Shown here one piece after another: positions 6,132-7,740 of a DNA stretch of 7,740 bases. Position numbers and translations under genes: made by a program. The first letter of the stretch is position 1, and each line of letters starts with the position of its first letter. The notes beneath the pieces were generated by a model. That model was not told the DNA's origin and searched no databases. It saw nothing but the letters and a program-made list of their open reading frames with translations. This stretch comes from Bacteroidales bacterium (GTDB taxonomy: Bacteria; Bacteroidota; Bacteroidia; Bacteroidales; UBA1715): the NCBI GenBank assembly GCA_017618935.1, contig JAFZTG010000058.1, positions 1 through 7,740 on the forward strand, written 5' to 3'.

Positions 6132-6718
6132 AAAGATTTCTCACTATACTATTGATTCTCAGCGCGTTTTTAACCACATACGGACAAAAAAACGCTCAAG
6201 AATATTTCAATGCGGCTGCCATGTTGTATGCCGGAAACCAAACCGAAGCGGCACTGTACACCGTTTCGCGCGGTTGCGAAATTTTTGAGGCTGATTCTTC
6301 CCTCGCCCAATTAAAACGCCTGATTGAAAAAGACGACAACCAAAAAAATCAAAATCAAAACCAACAAAACAATAAAAATAACCAAGACGACCAGCAAAAT
6401 CAAGACGGTCAAGGACAAAACGGACAGCAGGACGGTCAACAAAAAAATGACCAACAAAACCAGCAAGGGAACCAAGAAACCCAACAACAAGGCGACCAGC
6501 AACAAAACTACGACAAGCAGGAACAAGGCAAGGAAAGCCAGTCTGAACAGCAAGGCCAACAAGGCGAAAACAAGGACGACAAAAAAGGCCAGATTTCAGC
6601 ACGACAGGCAGAAATGATGCTTGACGCAATCGAAAACAACGACAAAGCCGTACAACAACGCCTTATGATGCAAAAACAAAATAAGAAAAATAACAACAGG
6701 ATTGAAAAGAACTGGTAA
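6128..6718 (+). CDS. Exported Gln/Asn-rich protein with BatC-like C-terminus
   Basis: The 196-aa protein starts with a signal peptide (1-19, TYG|Q). A short helical region with one TPR-like hairpin follows at about 22-67 (AQEYFNAAAMLYAGNQTEAA...). Residues 71-154 are an extreme low-complexity tract of Gln, Asn, Asp, Lys and Gly. The end, ISARQAEMMLDAIENNDKAVQQRL with a final basic stretch and RIEKNW, closely resembles the C-terminus of BatC-type proteins (…A..LLdAi...Ek.vQ.kv…EKDW). The ATG lies in the ATGA overlap with the preceding TPR gene, so the two are coupled in translation and likely work as partners in the periplasm. Frames opposite and beside the repeat tract are open only because of its CAA/AAC/GAC bias. 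It ends 25 bp from the convergent permease gene with no clear terminator. Molecular function is unknown. Confidence 0.82.
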   Translation: MKRFLTILLILSAFLTTYGQKNAQEYFNAAAMLYAGNQTEAALYTVSRGCEIFEADSSLAQLKRLIEKDDNQKNQNQNQQNNKNNQDDQQNQDGQGQNGQQDGQQKNDQQNQQGNQETQQQGDQQQNYDKQEQGKESQSEQQGQQGENKDDKKGQISARQAEMMLDAIENNDKAVQQRLMMQKQNKKNNNRIEKNW

Positions 6719-6743
6719 GGAAACGAGGTTCTTCCCTATTTTC

Positions 6744-7466
6744 TTACGCGCAAATAGCAACTATTCCACTGAATATCATATAGATATAAATAATCTTACG
6801 TAACTTTTCAGCAGGAATCTTATCAAATACTTTTCGTCCGAAATACGAACCAATCACGATACCTACGCAGGCATACAAACACGACCAGCCTACAAATGGC
6901 GTCACAAATCCTTTTTGAGCCCTAAAAATCGTCATTACCACATTCGTCAAAAAGAAATAAGCCTGACAAATTGCCATATAGGTATTCTTATCTTTCTCGG
7001 TTGCCAAGAAATAAATGACTGCTGGCGGTCCGTGCATACCGAACAAGCCGCCCATTACCCCACTCAACGCTCCCATAGAAACTTGGAGCGTCTTGGTTGG
7101 ACGAACTTGTATTTTGGGACTGATGAACAAAAAGAATAAGCTCAACAAAATCAGCACTATGCCGAGCAATACCTGCAAAAACGAATCACTTGCAACAGCG
7201 ACATATTGTATTGCAATGTACGAAAACACGATACAGGAACACATTATGAGCAAAATCCGTCGCAACGACACCAATCGCCACAAAACAAACAAGACATACA
7301 ATGATTGACACGCGGACAAGATGCCCGACAATGTTGTCGCTTCATTATACGAAGGACACAAATATGGTAACATTGTCATTATGAAAACGCCGAAACCGAA
7401 GCCACATACGCGTTGTACGAAACTCGCCCCAGCACATAATAATATCAATGCTATAACAACAAACAT
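6744..7466 (-). CDS. TSUP (TauE/SafE) family permease
   Basis: This 240-aa protein has about seven to eight membrane spans. It shows the two related halves of the TSUP family: FVQRVCGFGFGVFIMTMLPYL at 16-36 and SGVMGGLFGMHGPPAVIYFLA at 135-155, each with the glycine-rich, proline-ended signature. The end GRKVFDKIPAEKLRKIIYIYMIFSGIVAI is also typical. TSUP proteins move anions such as sulfite, sulfoacetate, taurine or thiosulfate, or other organic anions, across the inner membrane; the substrate here cannot be told, and no sulfur-metabolism gene is adjacent. Length is close to the family norm of about 250. The start is the first ATG of the frame, 17 bases after a TAATTTTG promoter box. It is convergent with the Bat-like operon. 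A terminator-containing unit lies upstream and could control read-through into it. Confidence 0.9.
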   Translation of the reverse strand: MFVVIALILLCAGASFVQRVCGFGFGVFIMTMLPYLCPSYNEATTLSGILSACQSLYVLFVLWRLVSLRRILLIMCSCIVFSYIAIQYVAVASDSFLQVLLGIVLILLSLFFLFISPKIQVRPTKTLQVSMGALSGVMGGLFGMHGPPAVIYFLATEKDKNTYMAICQAYFFLTNVVMTIFRAQKGFVTPFVGWSCLYACVGIVIGSYFGRKVFDKIPAEKLRKIIYIYMIFSGIVAICA

Positions 7467-7482
7467 TCTTTTTTTGTCGCTA

Positions 7483-7490
7483 CAAAATTA
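7483..7490 (-). promoter_or_regulatory. -7 promoter box for the TSUP permease
   Basis: TAATTTTG on the minus strand, identical to the box before yigZ, ends 17 bases before the permease ATG. It lies downstream of the terminator at 7522-7558, so the permease could be transcribed independently. The -33 region is a T-run rather than a clear TTG. Confidence 0.5.
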
Positions 7491-7521
7491 CAACAGAATT
7501 GGAGAAAAAAGCATTTATGGA

Positions 7522-7558
7522 CAAAAAAAGGAGGGACAACTTGGGGCGTCATCCCTCC
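7522..7558 (-). terminator. Intrinsic terminator upstream of the TSUP permease
   Basis: On the minus strand GGAGGGA (7558-7552) and TCCCTCC (7536-7530) form a 7-bp GC-rich stem around a 15-base loop, followed at once by seven T residues. It is either the 3' end of the right-edge gene, which stops about 130 bases upstream with no nearer terminator, or the end of a short transcript that begins near 7588. Confidence 0.8.
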
Positions 7559-7578
7559 GCGAGGTGTGTAAGATACAT
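7549..7578 (-). CDS. Possible 9-codon leader peptide
   Basis: An ATG at 7578 opens MYLTHLAEG followed by TGA; the stop lies at the base of the terminator stem, with the left stem arm inside the last codons. The ATG is 15 bases from a TATATTTG box, the same spacing as at the yigZ gene. A ribosome reading to the stop would cover the left arm and could prevent the hairpin, as in attenuation. The peptide has no run of one amino acid to suggest a signal. An ORF this short can arise by chance, so the support is spacing and position only. Confidence 0.25.
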   Translation of the reverse strand: MYLTHLAEG

Positions 7579-7592
7579 TAATTTCTTCGCCA

Positions 7593-7600
7593 CAAATATA
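7593..7600 (-). promoter_or_regulatory. -7 promoter box of a short transcript
   Basis: TATATTTG on the minus strand is identical to the boxes before the GH8 and Bat-like genes. It would start a transcript near 7588 that meets the terminator about 65 nt later. No gene-sized reading frame lies between. Confidence 0.4.
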
Positions 7601-7690
7601 CATTTTTTTTTCTTGCAGACCTATGATTCAAAAAATATTTGCATTAAATCCGCTTTAAACGTATATCTACGACGAAAATCACATATCTAA

Positions 7691-7740
7691 TTACTTTTCA
7701 ACTTTTAATTTGTCATACATAGCACGAACCTTGGCCTTCG
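7691..7740 (-). CDS. Unidentified gene, C-terminal 15 codons
   Basis: On the minus strand, one frame running in from the right edge reads KAKVRAMYDKLKVEK and then TAA. The other two frames hit stops after 8 and 11 codons in the same stretch. The amphipathic, Lys-rich end looks like a real protein C-terminus and fits the minus-strand direction of the neighbouring gene. The fragment is too short to name. Its transcript would probably end at the terminator at 7522-7558. Confidence 0.5.
   Translation of the reverse strand, partial: KAKVRAMYDKLKVEK

Noticed and set aside
6207..6629. Long frames opposite and beside the Gln/Asn-rich gene, including a Leu/Val-rich 'membrane protein' on the minus strand and a Lys/Thr-rich frame on the plus strand
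   Set aside because: These follow directly from repeated CAA, AAC and GAC codons read in other frames. The in-frame protein has a signal peptide and a conserved C-terminus.
6716..6745. Possible terminator between the convergent Bat-like and permease genes
   Set aside because: GGAA/TTCC gives only a 4-bp stem with a 9-base loop and an interrupted T-tract, too weak to call.
7530..7558. Similarity of the minus-strand CCCTCCTTT to the 16S rRNA anti-Shine-Dalgarno sequence
   Set aside because: It is a short match explained by the GC stem followed by the T-run; no other rRNA-like sequence is present.
7499..7690. 63-codon plus-strand frame in the right intergenic region, with an AAGGAGG nearby
   Set aside because: It starts at TTG, the AAGGAGG is inside it rather than before a start and belongs to the terminator stem, and the translation resembles nothing known.

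Overview
The window looks like a chromosomal segment from an anaerobic member of the Bacteroidota, most likely Bacteroidales. Four observations support this: a secreted enzyme ending in a type IX secretion (T9SS) C-terminal sorting domain; a pair of Bat-type tetratricopeptide proteins; start codons with little or no Shine-Dalgarno sequence; and several TAnnTTTG boxes, the Bacteroidota -7 promoter element, placed just upstream of starts. Base composition is moderately AT-rich with very AT-rich intergenic gaps. Nothing points to a phage, plasmid, integron or CRISPR locus.

Left part (1-3078, all minus strand). The window opens in the first 50 codons of an exported protein that is probably a GH3 beta-N-acetylhexosaminidase. 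Two GAGACG/CGTCTC palindromes of REP type lie between it and the next gene. Then come an M42-family binuclear metalloaminopeptidase and a YigZ/IMPACT-family protein, which form a two-gene operon with an 8-bp overlap, and a DUF819 multi-spanning membrane protein.

Middle (3079-6718, plus strand). A divergent intergenic region leads into a secreted GH8 glycoside hydrolase resembling reducing-end xylose-releasing exo-oligoxylanases, with a T9SS sorting tail. Next is a small membrane-anchored, cysteine-rich protein with a Spy/CpxP-like helical domain, closed by a clear Rho-independent terminator. A two-gene operon with an ATGA overlap follows. It encodes a periplasmic TPR protein and a Gln/Asn-rich protein whose end resembles the C-terminus of Bat-operon TPR proteins, but no batA, batB or batD lies next to it.

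Right part (6719-7740, minus strand). A TSUP (TauE/SafE) permease converges on the Bat-like pair. Its 224-bp upstream region holds a promoter box, a 9-codon mini-ORF and an intrinsic terminator in close succession, then a second promoter box directly before the permease. This could be a small RNA or an attenuator-like leader and is the least explained piece of the window. The last 50 bases hold the C-terminal 15 codons of an unidentified minus-strand gene.

The genes do not form one pathway. They read as housekeeping and envelope functions: peptide turnover, cell-wall or xylan sugar hydrolysis, periplasmic chaperone or metal handling, Bat-type envelope TPR proteins and transport. No complete new defence or mobile system is visible. 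The best candidates for novelty are the leader/terminator unit at 7522-7600, the Cys-repeat Spy-like protein, the detached Bat-like pair and the secreted Rex-like GH8.
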